Notes: generated from the letters alone by a model not told the origin. Positions 25,541 through 34,676 are shown, counted from the first letter of the stretch. The stretch is 64,000 nt of DNA from DASWZN01 sp036404435 (GCA_036404435.1 DASWZN010000015.1:1-64000), one strand, 5' to 3'. Numbers and translations are program-made.

Positions 25541-27424
25541 TCATGACGCCTGGGGCCGGATCAGCGCCTGAATCTGCTCGACGGCCTGCGCCAGGCTGGT
25601 GAGCAATCGATCCGGTTGGGTGCGTTCGAAACGGGCTTTGGCCTTCTCCGTGTCGCCCGCGAACCCCCAGACTCCGATTACAAGCTTGAGATTGGGAAAG
25701 CGTTCCCGAATCAGTTTGCACATCGTCCGCGCGGGGGGAAAGGCATACGGCGGCAGTGCGCAGATGCAGACGACGTCGTCCTGTCTGCCAATCAACGCCA
25801 GTAAGTCAACGGGGGAATTGTGGCCGATCGGAAGACACAGGGCCGCGTGGCCCGCGTGCTCCAGGAGTTGCGCCAGCATAGCGGCCGTGACCTCATCGGC
25901 CCGGTCGTTGGCGGGAAGGCAGAGTATCCTGGCGTGGAGGCGCTCGTCCGGGCCCGATTCGGCCGCGGCGCCTTCGGTTTGGGACGAATGCGCCAGTTGG
26001 AACTCCGAAAACTCGGTAATCATGTCGTTGATGCTGAGAAAGAGAAACTCCTCGTGGGCCGTTTCAATCGCTCCTTTGTGGCGATCCTGCTCGACCAGGC
26101 TCAAAGCGGGTATGAGGACGGAGTCGTATAACTCCACCAGGGATTTTTCTTTCAGGAAGCGGTCCACAATAGCGTGCGCCTCCGGCTGGTCCATCGCCAG
26201 TAAGCGCTGGTAGATCTGAGCTTCCGTCCCCAGAACCACTTCGTCCCCCAGCAGGGTATGGAGAAAAGAGAGTTGAGGAACGTAGCGACCCAACACGACC
26301 ACGCAAACGGTGAGAGGCGTCGAGAGGATAAGACCGGCGGGTCCCCACAGAAGAGTCCAAAAGACGGCCGCCACCAGCAGGGCCAACGAAGAGATTCCCG
26401 TGTTGGCCCCGTAAAGCCACGGCTCGAGGAAGTTGGAAACGATCAGTTCGAGGCCGGCGAACAGCAGGAACACCAGTAGCGGAGGCAGCCAACTATTAAA
26501 AGCCGCCAACGAGAGGGCGATCGGCAGCACGGCGGCAACCGTCGTGCCGACATAGGGCACGATGCGCAGGAGGGCGGCGACGACTCCCCATAGCGCGGGA
26601 TTGGGCACGCCAATGAAGTACAGACCGAATCCGAACAGAACTCCAAAGCCGGCATTGACCAAAAGCTGCATCAAGAGGTATCGGCTGACGCGCTGGGCCG
26701 CGTCGTCGAGCGCTCGCGTCATGAGGTTGATCTGACCGAGACCAACCAGCCGGAAAAGACGATGTCTCAAGTCGAATCTCTTGATCAGCATGAAGACGGT
26801 GAAGATGAGGACAAGTCCCATCAGCCCCAAAGGCCGAAGAACGGGGGCCAGCTGACGGAGGTAGTCCCATCCATCCGCAGGCTGGGGCACGACCTGCACG
26901 GGGAGAGGAGGCCGGGGGCTACCGGGCGGCTGGTTCCGATTCTGCACCGGGCCCGGGTTGGAAAGCTCGCGCACAATGTCTTTCAAGCTGCTGGCCGCAA
27001 GGCCTAACGGCCCCGTGGTGGGAATGCGCAGCGCTTCCATCTTGGCGTGAATGTTCTGGCGGTAGCGGGGAAGCTCCTGGGCGACTTCAACGAGCTGAAC
27101 TGCGATGATCCAGGCAACGCAGCCGGCCGCCGCCACCGTCACCAGGACGGTCACAGCGACGGACGGCACGCGGCCTATGCGCGACTTTTGCAGAAGCGCG
27201 ACCACAGGGCTCAGAACGAACGTCAGAATGAGAGCGAACGCCAGGGGGACGAGGATTGCGCGGGCAAGGTACAACGCCGCGATGGTGCCAAACAGCATGA
27301 CCAGCGCCCACTTGTTGGAGTCTGGGAGGTGGCGGCTTGCCGCGCCGATGGCCGATGGCACGGAAGCGCTACGCGCGTCAGCGGGGCGCCCGCGGAAGAA
27401 CGGCCGGTTCCAGAAGAAGGGCAT
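25541..27424 (-). CDS. AI-2E family transporter with C-terminal Rossmann-like domain
   Basis: 627 residues. The first about 380 residues are an AI-2E/PerM-type permease: ILVPLAFALILTFVLSPVVA, VAVTVLVTVAAAGCVAWIIA, SRYLLMQLLVNAGFGVLFGF, PNPALWGVVAALLRIVPYVG and WGPAGLILSTPLTVCVVVLG. After a linker with helices (LLAMDQPEAHAIVDRFLKEK), residues about 490-620 look like a Rossmann-type domain similar to cobalamin-binding folds: HARILCLPANDRADEVTAAM, LLEHAGHAALCLP, VVCICALPPYAF and LKLVIGVWGF. The DxHxxG cobalamin ligand motif is not present. The permease may export an autoinducer or another small molecule. The added domain may regulate it. Confidence 0.85.
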   Translation of the reverse strand: MPFFWNRPFFRGRPADARSASVPSAIGAASRHLPDSNKWALVMLFGTIAALYLARAILVPLAFALILTFVLSPVVALLQKSRIGRVPSVAVTVLVTVAAAGCVAWIIAVQLVEVAQELPRYRQNIHAKMEALRIPTTGPLGLAASSLKDIVRELSNPGPVQNRNQPPGSPRPPLPVQVVPQPADGWDYLRQLAPVLRPLGLMGLVLIFTVFMLIKRFDLRHRLFRLVGLGQINLMTRALDDAAQRVSRYLLMQLLVNAGFGVLFGFGLYFIGVPNPALWGVVAALLRIVPYVGTTVAAVLPIALSLAAFNSWLPPLLVFLLFAGLELIVSNFLEPWLYGANTGISSLALLVAAVFWTLLWGPAGLILSTPLTVCVVVLGRYVPQLSFLHTLLGDEVVLGTEAQIYQRLLAMDQPEAHAIVDRFLKEKSLVELYDSVLIPALSLVEQDRHKGAIETAHEEFLFLSINDMITEFSEFQLAHSSQTEGAAAESGPDERLHARILCLPANDRADEVTAAMLAQLLEHAGHAALCLPIGHNSPVDLLALIGRQDDVVCICALPPYAFPPARTMCKLIRERFPNLKLVIGVWGFAGDTEKAKARFERTQPDRLLTSLAQAVEQIQALIRPQAS

Positions 27425-27483
27425 GTTAGCGGCTGAAGGGCATCTTAGCAGTATTCATCGAAGCCTGACGCCGTGTTGCGATC

Positions 27484-28539
27484 TCAGCGGGCGGGGGATG
27501 GCGGATGCCGGAGCTTGGATTTGGGGCGCGGGGGCGTGGGGGCGGCCTTTGCGATGGCGGCGAGGGCGATGGGGGCCATGACGCGGTAGCCGAGGCTGTT
27601 GGGGTGGAGGCCGTCGTCGGAGAGATCGGGGCGGAGGCGGCCGTCGGGGCCGGTCATGGCCGTGAAGTAATCCACGTAAAAGTAATTGCGCTGGCGGCAG
27701 AGGTTCTCTATCCATCCGTTCAGGGCGAGGATGGCCCCGGGCGGGTGGTCGGGCCGGGTCTCGCCGGCCGGGAGGACGGAGGCCAGCAGGGGTTTGATGC
27801 CGTGAGACTGCGCCAGCTCGGCGATGGCCTTGAGGTTGTTCTCGACGATGTCGAGGGGGACGCCGCGCGCGATGTCGTTGGTGCCGGCGAGCAGCAGCAT
27901 GGCCGCGGGGTGGAGGGCGACGACGTCGGCCTCGACGCGGCCCAGCATCTCATCCGCGATTTGGCCGGCGATGCCGCGATTGACAAAGTCGCGGGCGGGG
28001 AAATACTCGTTCAAGCGCCACAGGTCGGTGATGGAATCGCCGAGGAACACGACGCGGGGCTGGTCCGGATGGGGCGGGCCGAGTTGGGCATTGGCGGAGG
28101 CGTAGCGGGCCAGGCTGTCGCGGTCGGGGTTGCGCAACTGGGCCTCCTTGCTTTCGATCAGGACACGGAAGTTGGCGTCGGCGCGCTCGAAGACCTGGCG
28201 CAGTTCGGTGAACTGCGCGGTTGTCTGGCCGGCGAACGCGCCCGGTTTGGGAAGGGCGTCGGCCAGGGCGAGATAGGCGCGCAGATTGCCGAGGAAGGTA
28301 TAGGTCACTCCGGCATGCTGGCGGTTCAGGGAGCGCAGCGTGGTTACGGCCTGGCGCGCGTTCTCGATGATGGGAGCGCCGGCGCGGGCCAGCTCCGGCG
28401 ACACCAGAGAAGTGGATTCCATCAACTCGACGGCGCGGCCATAGAGATCGAAGGCGTCCTGATTGGAGAGCGGCGCCGGTTGTTGGGCAAACAGGCAGAG
28501 GCCCGCGGCCAGGGCGGCCGGGAACAATCGCGGCGTCAC
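27484..28539 (-). CDS. SGNH/GDSL hydrolase, secreted
   Basis: 351 residues with a signal peptide (MTPRLFPAALAAGLCLFA). A helical N-terminal third is followed by the GDSL core: block I VVFLGDSITDLWR, block III LLAGTNDIARG and block V DGLHPNSLGYRV. The fold hydrolyses acetyl or acyl esters on sugars or lipids, so a periplasmic sugar esterase is plausible. Overlaps the DUF3108 gene by 4 bp (ATGA) and is second in a two-gene operon. Confidence 0.9.
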   Translation of the reverse strand: MTPRLFPAALAAGLCLFAQQPAPLSNQDAFDLYGRAVELMESTSLVSPELARAGAPIIENARQAVTTLRSLNRQHAGVTYTFLGNLRAYLALADALPKPGAFAGQTTAQFTELRQVFERADANFRVLIESKEAQLRNPDRDSLARYASANAQLGPPHPDQPRVVFLGDSITDLWRLNEYFPARDFVNRGIAGQIADEMLGRVEADVVALHPAAMLLLAGTNDIARGVPLDIVENNLKAIAELAQSHGIKPLLASVLPAGETRPDHPPGAILALNGWIENLCRQRNYFYVDYFTAMTGPDGRLRPDLSDDGLHPNSLGYRVMAPIALAAIAKAAPTPPRPKSKLRHPPSPAR

Positions 28540-29300
28540 GTTTTGCTCGCTTTCTCCAGTTGGAGGGTGACGGTGCCGACGTAGAAGGGCATGTGGATAC
28601 GGATCTGCACCGGCAGGCGGCGGTCGTCGTCGGTGATCCAGACGAAGAGGCGCCCCTTCCTGCGGAACAGAACGTTGTTGAAGACGAACGCCTCGTAGCG
28701 GATGGTCTTGTAAGTGCCGGAGGCCAGCTTGACGGTCTCGCGCTCCTGGGCTTCCACCTTGGCGTTGACCGCCTTCTTGCCGTCGCTGACGGGGATCTCG
28801 GCCGAGCGGCCGGGATCGAGTCGCAAGCGGCGGAGAGCGTACAGAGCGCCGACGACGTCCTGGGCGCAGGGTTGGAGGTCGGTCTCGTGGGTTATGGTGA
28901 CGTTTTTGACCAGGTCGCGGTCGCGGTAGGAGGCTCTGTGGCGCGCGGCGTCGAAGGTGACGCTGGTCTCGTGGCGGCGGCCGCCCTCGCTGGACCTGAG
29001 GCTCAGGCTGACGGCGCAGAGCTGGCGGTCGAGCAGCGACGCGTAGTCGTCATCGATCTTGTAGAAGCTGGAGACCATTCCGGCGGATTCCAGGTGGAGG
29101 CGGGCGGCGAAGCCGTCGCCGTCGGGGCTCCAAGTGAGGCGGGCGTTGCCGGCGTGGATGAAGCGCCACTCGGTGGTGTAGGAGAGCACCTCGCTCCCCG
29201 GCGACGGGGCAACGGCCTCCGCGGTGGGAGCGGAAGGCGGCGTAGCGGCCAGGAGCGCGAGGAACACCGCTACCGCCGGGGCAGTTGGAGAAAACTGCAT
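28536..29300 (-). CDS. DUF3108 secreted protein
   Basis: 254 residues with a signal peptide (MQFSPTAPAVAVFLALLAAT). The domain starts EVLSYTTEWRFIHAGNARLT and has SFYKIDDDYASLLDRQL, PCAQDVVGALYALRRLRLDP and VWITDDDRRLPVQIRIHMP, a DUF3108 beta-barrel-like protein. Members are periplasmic and poorly characterised. First gene of the operon with the SGNH hydrolase. Divergent from the receiver-domain gene at 29440. Confidence 0.88.
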   Translation of the reverse strand: MQFSPTAPAVAVFLALLAATPPSAPTAEAVAPSPGSEVLSYTTEWRFIHAGNARLTWSPDGDGFAARLHLESAGMVSSFYKIDDDYASLLDRQLCAVSLSLRSSEGGRRHETSVTFDAARHRASYRDRDLVKNVTITHETDLQPCAQDVVGALYALRRLRLDPGRSAEIPVSDGKKAVNAKVEAQERETVKLASGTYKTIRYEAFVFNNVLFRRKGRLFVWITDDDRRLPVQIRIHMPFYVGTVTLQLEKASKT

Positions 29301-29439
29301 GAAATTCGAGTGTCGCAGATCGGAAAAGAAGGAGGCAACCCCCGCCGGCTGAGGCCCGCACGGTCACATTAAAGCCGGAACGGACGCGGAAGCCGGAGAA
29401 TCCAACAGACACAGGGGTTCTGGGTCCAGAGGGGCAGTT

Positions 29440-29817
29440 GTGGCCAGAGCGAGGGTTTTGGTCGTAGATGACGAGCCCGAAGTGTTGCGGCTCGTGGCGG
29501 GCGTGCTCGAGAGAGCCGAGTACGAAGTTGCGCCTGCGCCCGGACCGAAGCAGGCGCTCGAAATTATCGCGACCGCTGGCCCGTTCGATCTAGTGGTGAG
29601 CGACGTGGTGATGCCCGGAATGTGCGGGCCGGAACTGGCGAACGAGATTCGGGCCCGGTCGCCTTCATCCGCCATCATGTTCATCTCGGGCTGCGTACCG
29701 GTGGGGCAGCTTCCCAACGGCATCCCTTACCTGGGGAAGCCCTTCACCGCGCGCGACCTGTTAGGCGCGGTGGCCAGGGTTCTGGGAGCTACGGAGCTGA
29801 AGTCCGGCGCGGGCTAA
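29440..29817 (+). CDS. Single-domain response regulator (receiver)
   Basis: 125 residues, a receiver domain alone. The acidic pocket is VVDDEPEV (Asp10, Asp11), the phosphoacceptor is Asp55 in DLVVSDVVMPGM, and Lys100 is in YLGKPF. The usual conserved Thr/Ser before Lys appears as FISGC (Ser83). No output domain, so it likely acts by protein contact. Starts with GTG after GAGGGG. Its 3' end overlaps the convergent cytochrome gene by 4 bp. Confidence 0.93.
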   Translation: MARARVLVVDDEPEVLRLVAGVLERAEYEVAPAPGPKQALEIIATAGPFDLVVSDVVMPGMCGPELANEIRARSPSSAIMFISGCVPVGQLPNGIPYLGKPFTARDLLGAVARVLGATELKSGAG

Positions 29818-30368
29818 TGCTCCACCGCTTTGAAGGTCCCCTTGCTCTGGGCTCCCTCGATCAGCGTCGGATAGAACTGCACGAAGGTCGTATCCACCGC
29901 GCCGTTCCGCTCGTGGCAGGAGTCGCAATTCGCCGTTTTCGGAATCAGGGTTCCCTCTTTGACGCCCTTCGCGAATCCATAGAACGCCCACCCGCCGTGC
30001 GAGGCATCCTTGACGTGGACCTCCACGCCCGCAACATCCGTCTGCACGTGCCCGTCCTTGTTGATCGACACCTTGGTAGCGGAGTATCGCGATTCCAGAA
30101 CCAGAACGGTCTTGTCCGGCCAGGTTCCGCTCTCGAGAAACGCCTTGTACGCCGCAGGGTTGACGAAGACGTTATCGAAAAGGGGATTCGCGGGTGAACG
30201 GTCATTGGCGTAGGTCATTGCGAACCCGGAACTCAGGAACACCCATTCGCGGTAGTCCGCCGGCAGCAGGAGCTTGCCCTCGTGGCTATAGCGCGCCGGA
30301 CTCGCGGATTGCGCCATCACCGCCACTGCCAGCAACGGCGCCAGACGAACAAGCCGCTTCATTTGCAT
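29814..30368 (-). CDS. Cytochrome P460-family protein
   Basis: About 184 residues. A signal peptide (MQMKRLVRLAPLLAVAVMA) is followed by KLLLPADYREWVFLSSGFAM and FLESGTWPDKTVLVLE, typical of cytochrome P460. The heme motif CDSCH lies near the end, followed by FVQFYPT. P460 proteins oxidise hydroxylamine or bind nitric oxide in some bacteria. The critical lysine cross-link can only be guessed. Start at 30366-30368 (M of MQMKRL); upstream frame to 30446 is repeat-like. Confidence 0.85.
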   Translation of the reverse strand: MQMKRLVRLAPLLAVAVMAQSASPARYSHEGKLLLPADYREWVFLSSGFAMTYANDRSPANPLFDNVFVNPAAYKAFLESGTWPDKTVLVLESRYSATKVSINKDGHVQTDVAGVEVHVKDASHGGWAFYGFAKGVKEGTLIPKTANCDSCHERNGAVDTTFVQFYPTLIEGAQSKGTFKAVEH

Positions 30369-30433
30369 TTTGGCCACCAGCTTCCTGAGTAGTATACGCC
30401 GAACGGCTCTCGTTCGACAGGGTGAGCGAGTGG

Positions 30434-30460
30434 ACCGCTCCCTCACGGTCGCGGTTCGGT
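30434..30460. repeat. Possible dispersed repeat before the cytochrome gene
   Basis: Contains GACCGCTCCCTCACGGTCGC. I have seen related sequence scattered in acidobacterial genomes, but only one copy occurs in this window. It lies between the cytochrome start and the 3' end of the kinase gene. Confidence 0.35.
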
Positions 30461-30473
30461 GCTTGTGTGGCCC

Positions 30474-33119
30474 CTAGGGGGTCTGCCAGTCGAGGGCGTA
30501 GATTTCCTGGACGCTGATGTCGCGGTTGACGAGTGTGGAACCGCCGGGGCCGACGCCGGACCAGGTGCCGAAGCGTCTCTGCGCCCTGTTCCCGAAGTTG
30601 CCCAGGCCGGGCCGGCGCTCGATCTTGCGGTCGCTGAGGCGCACGCGTACGAAGCCGGATTCCCCGAAGGCTCCGGCGAACTGAACATACTTGCTGTCCG
30701 GGGACCAGTCGGGATAAGAAGAGGTGATAGCGACCAGGTCCTGCCATTTGTGGGCGGCGACATCGTAGAGCTCCAGCTTCTTGTAGTCGGCGGTCATGGC
30801 GAGGATGTAGCGGCCGTTGGGAGACCAGCGCGGAGAGAATAGCCCCGCGGAGCCCGGCACGGGAGCCACCTTACGGGCCGCCAGATCGACGATGTGGAGA
30901 GCGTCCTCGTGGGAGGCCCGGACCGAAAGGACATCGCCGCCGAAGACGATCGCGCGGCCGTCGGGCGACCAGCTCGGATCGAGCTCTTCACCCTCCCCGG
31001 GGAGGAGTTGCTCGGGATCGCCCCCTTCGGCGGAGACGACGTAGGTCTTCCAGGGCTGGCCGGGAGTCTGGCCGCTGAAGGCGATTTGCCTGCCGTCGGG
31101 CGACCAGCGCGGCAGGCCGCACTGCATGGGCTGAAAGCTCAACTGGCGGCGTTCGCTGCCGTCGGCCCGGGCGCGCCAGAGGGTCCTGTCCGGGTCGGCG
31201 ACGTAGGCGAGCCACTGCTCGTCTCGCGAGAGGCTGAGGCCGTCAGCCGAAAGGCCGGGCACGAAGGGAACGGGCTGATGGCCGCTCCAGTCCAGGCGCA
31301 GAATCTCGGAGCGAGGCTGGGCGCCGATGAAGAACACTTTCTTGCCGTCCGGGCCGATCAAAGGCGAGTAGCAGCTCATCTGTCCGAAGGTCAACTGGAC
31401 GGGCTCGGGGGAGGACTTGCGCCACCAGGTCCGTTTCTCGCGCCTGACCCAGATGCTGGCCAGGGCTTGGCGGGTGGACTGGAAGACGAAGTACGCGCCA
31501 TCGGGCGTCCAGGAGCCACAACATTCCTGCGAAGGACTGTTCCAGTCGGGGAGGAGAGGACGCAGGCCGGTTCCATCGGCGGCCATCTCCCAGAACTCCG
31601 AGCGATTCGCGGCCCGGTCCACCACGGTGAAGCGGATCGTGCTCGCATCCGGAGAGAAGCGCAACCACATGGGCGCCCCACTCAGCGTGGCCAGGCGGTG
31701 CGCCTCGCTGCCGTCGCTCCTGGCCCGATACACATCGTGGCCGCTGGCAAACAGGATCTCCTGTCCGTCCGGCGACCAGGTCGCGTCCTGGGCAGTCAGC
31801 GCGCCGAGGCGGCGGGGCTGTCCGCCCGGCACGGCCACCGACCAGAGCGGGTAAACCTCGCCCACGCCGGGCGCGGCCGTGGTCATGCGGGCGGCGAAAA
31901 GAAGCTCGGTGTTCTGGGGAGAGATGCCGGCGAGGTTCCAGGCCTGGAAAGGAATTGCAATAGGGACCGGCTCGCCGCCTTCGACGGACACCTGCGTCAG
32001 AACCGGACCGAAGCCCTCCTTGAAGTAGATCCGCGAGCCGTCGGTCACAATCGGCTCGAGGTTGGTGTCGCCAAGGGAGAACTTCTGCTGGCCGTCGGCG
32101 GTGAGCTGGGTGGTTCCGACTACTTTCGGCGGCGGCAGGGCCGGCCGCAGTGCGAAAGCCAGCGCAAGGAAGACGGCCACCGCGGCGAGAGCCCAAAGCT
32201 TCCAGCGTAGGAGCGCGGCGGGCACGGCCGGCGCCGAAGCGGCGCGGTCGGTTCCGAGCTGCAAGCGCCTCAGGTCGGCGCGCATCTCGGAGGCGGTCTG
32301 GTATCGAACGCCCCGGTCCTTCTCGAGAGCCTTCGCAACAATGCGGTCGAGCTCCGGAGGCAGAGCGGGGTTCAAGCGCGCCGGCGGCAGCGGCGTTTTG
32401 TGCAGGATTCCGTCGAAGACCGCGGGCGCGGTGTTGCCGGAAAAAGGCCGCTGCCCGGTGGCCATCTCGTAGAGGACCACGCCAAAGCTGAACAGGTCGG
32501 CGCGGGCGTCTAGATCCTCGCCCAGGGCCTGTTCCGGCGACATGTAGGCCACGGTGCCCAGGGCCATGCCGGGGCTGGTGAGGAGTTCCTCGGGCTCGCT
32601 CAGAGTGGTCATCGCCGTGGCCCCGACGCCTTCGGCGACGCGCCGTCCCGCCACCAGCTTGGCCACGCCGAAATCGAGGATCTTGGCCTGCCCGTGCGCG
32701 GTCAGGAAAATGTTGGCGGGCTTGATATCGCGATGGACGATGCCCTTGGAGTGCGCGGCTTCGAGGCCGGCGGCAATCTGAATCGCCACGTCCAGCAGCT
32801 CATACGTGGAGAAGGGGCCGGCGGCGAGGCGCTGCCTCAACGTCATGCCCTCGAGCAGTTCCATGACGATGAAGGGCCGGCCGTTGTGGTCCCCGATCTC
32901 GAAGACGGTGCAGATGTTGGGATGATTGAGGGCGGCGGCGGCGCGGGCTTCGCGGCCGAAGCGCTCGAGGGCCTGGGGACTGCTGGGCCAGTTTTCGGGT
33001 AGGAACTTCAGAGCGACGCGGCGATGGAGGCTGGTGTCCTCAGCCTCGTAGACAATGCCCATTCCCCCGCCGCCGAGCTTGGCCAGGACGCGGTAGTGGG
33101 AGACGCTCTCGCCGAGCAT
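30474..33119 (-). CDS. Ser/Thr protein kinase with TolB/WD40-like sensor domain
   Basis: 881 residues. The kinase domain runs from the Gly loop LGGGGMGIVYEAED (15-20) with Lys38 in RVALKFL, through the catalytic loop GIVHRDIKPANIFL (HRD 129-131) to DFG (149-151) and YMSPEQALG. A single membrane helix is LLRWKLWALAAVAVFLALAF near 305-325. The remaining about 540 residues are beta-propeller blades of the PD40/TolB type, each with SPDG or SPNG (ARWSPNGRYILA, PSWSPDGRAIVF, DLSPDASTIRF-like). Kinase inside, propeller outside: likely a membrane-spanning sensor. Alone on its strand. Confidence 0.94.
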   Translation of the reverse strand: MLGESVSHYRVLAKLGGGGMGIVYEAEDTSLHRRVALKFLPENWPSSPQALERFGREARAAAALNHPNICTVFEIGDHNGRPFIVMELLEGMTLRQRLAAGPFSTYELLDVAIQIAAGLEAAHSKGIVHRDIKPANIFLTAHGQAKILDFGVAKLVAGRRVAEGVGATAMTTLSEPEELLTSPGMALGTVAYMSPEQALGEDLDARADLFSFGVVLYEMATGQRPFSGNTAPAVFDGILHKTPLPPARLNPALPPELDRIVAKALEKDRGVRYQTASEMRADLRRLQLGTDRAASAPAVPAALLRWKLWALAAVAVFLALAFALRPALPPPKVVGTTQLTADGQQKFSLGDTNLEPIVTDGSRIYFKEGFGPVLTQVSVEGGEPVPIAIPFQAWNLAGISPQNTELLFAARMTTAAPGVGEVYPLWSVAVPGGQPRRLGALTAQDATWSPDGQEILFASGHDVYRARSDGSEAHRLATLSGAPMWLRFSPDASTIRFTVVDRAANRSEFWEMAADGTGLRPLLPDWNSPSQECCGSWTPDGAYFVFQSTRQALASIWVRREKRTWWRKSSPEPVQLTFGQMSCYSPLIGPDGKKVFFIGAQPRSEILRLDWSGHQPVPFVPGLSADGLSLSRDEQWLAYVADPDRTLWRARADGSERRQLSFQPMQCGLPRWSPDGRQIAFSGQTPGQPWKTYVVSAEGGDPEQLLPGEGEELDPSWSPDGRAIVFGGDVLSVRASHEDALHIVDLAARKVAPVPGSAGLFSPRWSPNGRYILAMTADYKKLELYDVAAHKWQDLVAITSSYPDWSPDSKYVQFAGAFGESGFVRVRLSDRKIERRPGLGNFGNRAQRRFGTWSGVGPGGSTLVNRDISVQEIYALDWQTP

Positions 33120-33237
33120 AGTGAAGTGCCCCTATGTAGCTGATCGTAGCATGGGGTTCGCGGGAGGAAAGCGATGGCGCGAGAGATGTGCGTTGGCGAA
33201 GGGGACGCCACAATCCAAGCGGTGGTCCAGATGGGCG

Positions 33238-33471
33238 CTAGCAGAAGAGGGACATGATTGCTTCCCGATCGTACCCCGTCAGGAGTTGCGACCGCTCCAC
33301 GATTTCAGCTATTCGCGGCATAAACTCCGGCCTGCAGCCGCGATACATGATTGCGCCCGAGCGTTCCAGCTCGCGAAAATTCTCCAGCGCCGTGCGTTCA
33401 ACTTCAAAGAAGCACTGAATGTAGCTTGGCCGATCCAGAAAATCGGTACTCCTAAAGGGGATCTCGACCAT
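33238..33471 (-). CDS. Small unrecognised ORF
   Basis: 77 residues: MVEIPFRSTDFLDRPSYIQ, then VERTALENFRELERSGAIMY, FMPRIAEIVERSQLLTGYD. The AGGAG before the ATG is directly adjacent to the start, too close for a normal site. Composition is amphipathic and looks protein-like, but length and context (a region with mobile-looking repeats) mean it may be a gene fragment. Confidence 0.3.
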   Translation of the reverse strand: MVEIPFRSTDFLDRPSYIQCFFEVERTALENFRELERSGAIMYRGCRPEFMPRIAEIVERSQLLTGYDREAIMSLFC

Positions 33472-33553
33472 CTCCTGGTTATGTGGGGCCAGGCTTAGAT
33501 ACTTTGTTTGCGATGAGATCGTGAATGAGAGAACGGTTCCGTCGGTTGTCTGC

Positions 33554-33751
33554 CCTAGTGTAGTGCGGCATGCAGATTGACGGATATTCGCGACCGCGTG
33601 GCGCGGGCTTCAGCCTGCCGTGTCGGCACTCGGGCCGACAGCTGGGCGTCGAGAAGAGTCTCGACGCGGCACGCAAGAGTGCGTGCGCCACAGGAAGCCC
33701 CTCTGGCAGCGTCCTGCATATGGGTCCTTAATTACGCCGCACTACACTAGG
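33554..33751. mobile_element. 198-bp element with 16-bp perfect terminal inverted repeats
   Basis: CCTAGTGTAGTGCGGC at 33554-33569 and its exact complement GCCGCACTACACTAGG at 33736-33751. The interior is packed with hairpins: a GCGGGC/GCCTGC hairpin near 33604, a TGTCGGC/GGCCGACA hairpin near 33621-33640, GCGTCGAG/CTCGACGC, and the covarying palindrome 33668-33691. It resembles a MITE or compound repeat island. No clear target-site duplication is visible beside the ends. Confidence 0.7.
33668..33691. repeat. Covarying palindrome, GCGCACGC type
   Basis: Plus strand GGCACGC, centre AAGA, GTGCGTGCGCCAC. It lies inside the 198-bp element and is the counterpart of 9495-9518. Confidence 0.85.
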
Positions 33752-33811
33752 AGGTAGACGAACTTATTCACTCCAGGACGAAAATCGCGCCAGTAGGCTA
33801 TCGTGCCAGGA

Positions 33812-34354
33812 TCAAGCCTCAACGGGTTCCGCCGTTCCGGTGTCCTGATCTTCGATCAGGATAGACTTTACCAGATCGGCGGATGGCTCACTCTCGAAGA
33901 AGTCTTCAAACTTCATCGGCCCGTTTTGTGGGGCTTTCTTCCAGGCTGGCTCCCGGTGTGTCATCCTTTCGAGCCTCCATGCCGGGCACCCGCCAAACTT
34001 GCGGTCGATCTCCTCCAGTACGGCAATGTCGGTTCTCGAGAATGCTTTCAGGTCCGCGCCACGATAGATGCGAAATTCCCATCCCTCCAGTTTGCCGTAG
34101 GCTCGCAATGCCTCATCGTCGGCCGGCACGCGACCGGCTTCGTTCATGGCGTTTAGGCCGCGCGTCGGAATGGGCCCTTGCTCAAGGGCATAGTAGGTGT
34201 CTCCGGTTATCGGTCGTCCGTAGCGAAGCAGGTGCGTTTTGTCTGCGTAATACATCAGCTTGCAGATCTGCTTCTTTGTGAGGCCTGGCCGGCGCTCGAC
34301 CAGGAATGCAACGGCACTCGCGAACTTATCTGCCCTGAAATCGAACGAGAGCAT
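33812..34354 (-). CDS. Panacea-domain (SocA-like) protein
   Basis: About 180 residues. The opening FRADKFASAVAFLVERRPGL, then TKKQICKLMYYADKTHLLRY, GRPITGDTYYALEQGPIPTR and a terminal helical part match the Panacea (DUF4065/GepA/SocA-like) domain. Panacea proteins serve as chaperone-antitoxins that neutralise unrelated toxins, usually as neighbours. I find no toxin gene within 1 kb. ATG 34352-34354 is chosen because it lies nine bases after a near-consensus -10 (see promoter). The frame is open to 34393 but a start there would precede the promoter. Confidence 0.85.
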   Translation of the reverse strand: MLSFDFRADKFASAVAFLVERRPGLTKKQICKLMYYADKTHLLRYGRPITGDTYYALEQGPIPTRGLNAMNEAGRVPADDEALRAYGKLEGWEFRIYRGADLKAFSRTDIAVLEEIDRKFGGCPAWRLERMTHREPAWKKAPQNGPMKFEDFFESEPSADLVKSILIEDQDTGTAEPVEA

Positions 34355-34363
34355 CTCAGATGC

Positions 34364-34393
34364 ATTATATATAACTCCCTTAGCCCAAGTCAA
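34364..34393 (-). promoter_or_regulatory. Strong promoter, apparently leaderless
   Basis: Minus strand TTGACT (34393-34388), an 18-base spacer, TATAAT (34369-34364), then 9 bases (GCATCTGAG) and the ATG. The usual start site seven to nine bases past -10 would leave zero to two nucleotides before ATG, so the Panacea mRNA is probably leaderless. No Shine-Dalgarno sequence exists. Confidence 0.7.
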
Positions 34394-34676
34394 TAGAGGT
34401 CTTTTGTCTTCAATCGGTTACGGAGAATCTAGCGGAGATCTAGGAGGTCTCGCTGATGCCGCTTCACGGTTCCCACCGCGAGAACGGAGGCATACTTCTG
34501 TGGCACGCCGGGACGGGCCGGAAGCAACCGATGGCTGTTCTTCCGTGAACGTAGATTTCACACACTACCAAGCGCCTGCGCCACGCGGGCGGCGAGGGGC
34601 CGTCACGCCGGCCAAGATGGCGCGCAAGGTGCGGGGGGTTCCGGATGCGCGGGCGGCGGTGAGGGATAATCGGGGC

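Noticed and set aside
33479..33691. 70-residue minus-strand frame
   Set aside because: It is a translation of the hairpin repeats within the 198-bp element.
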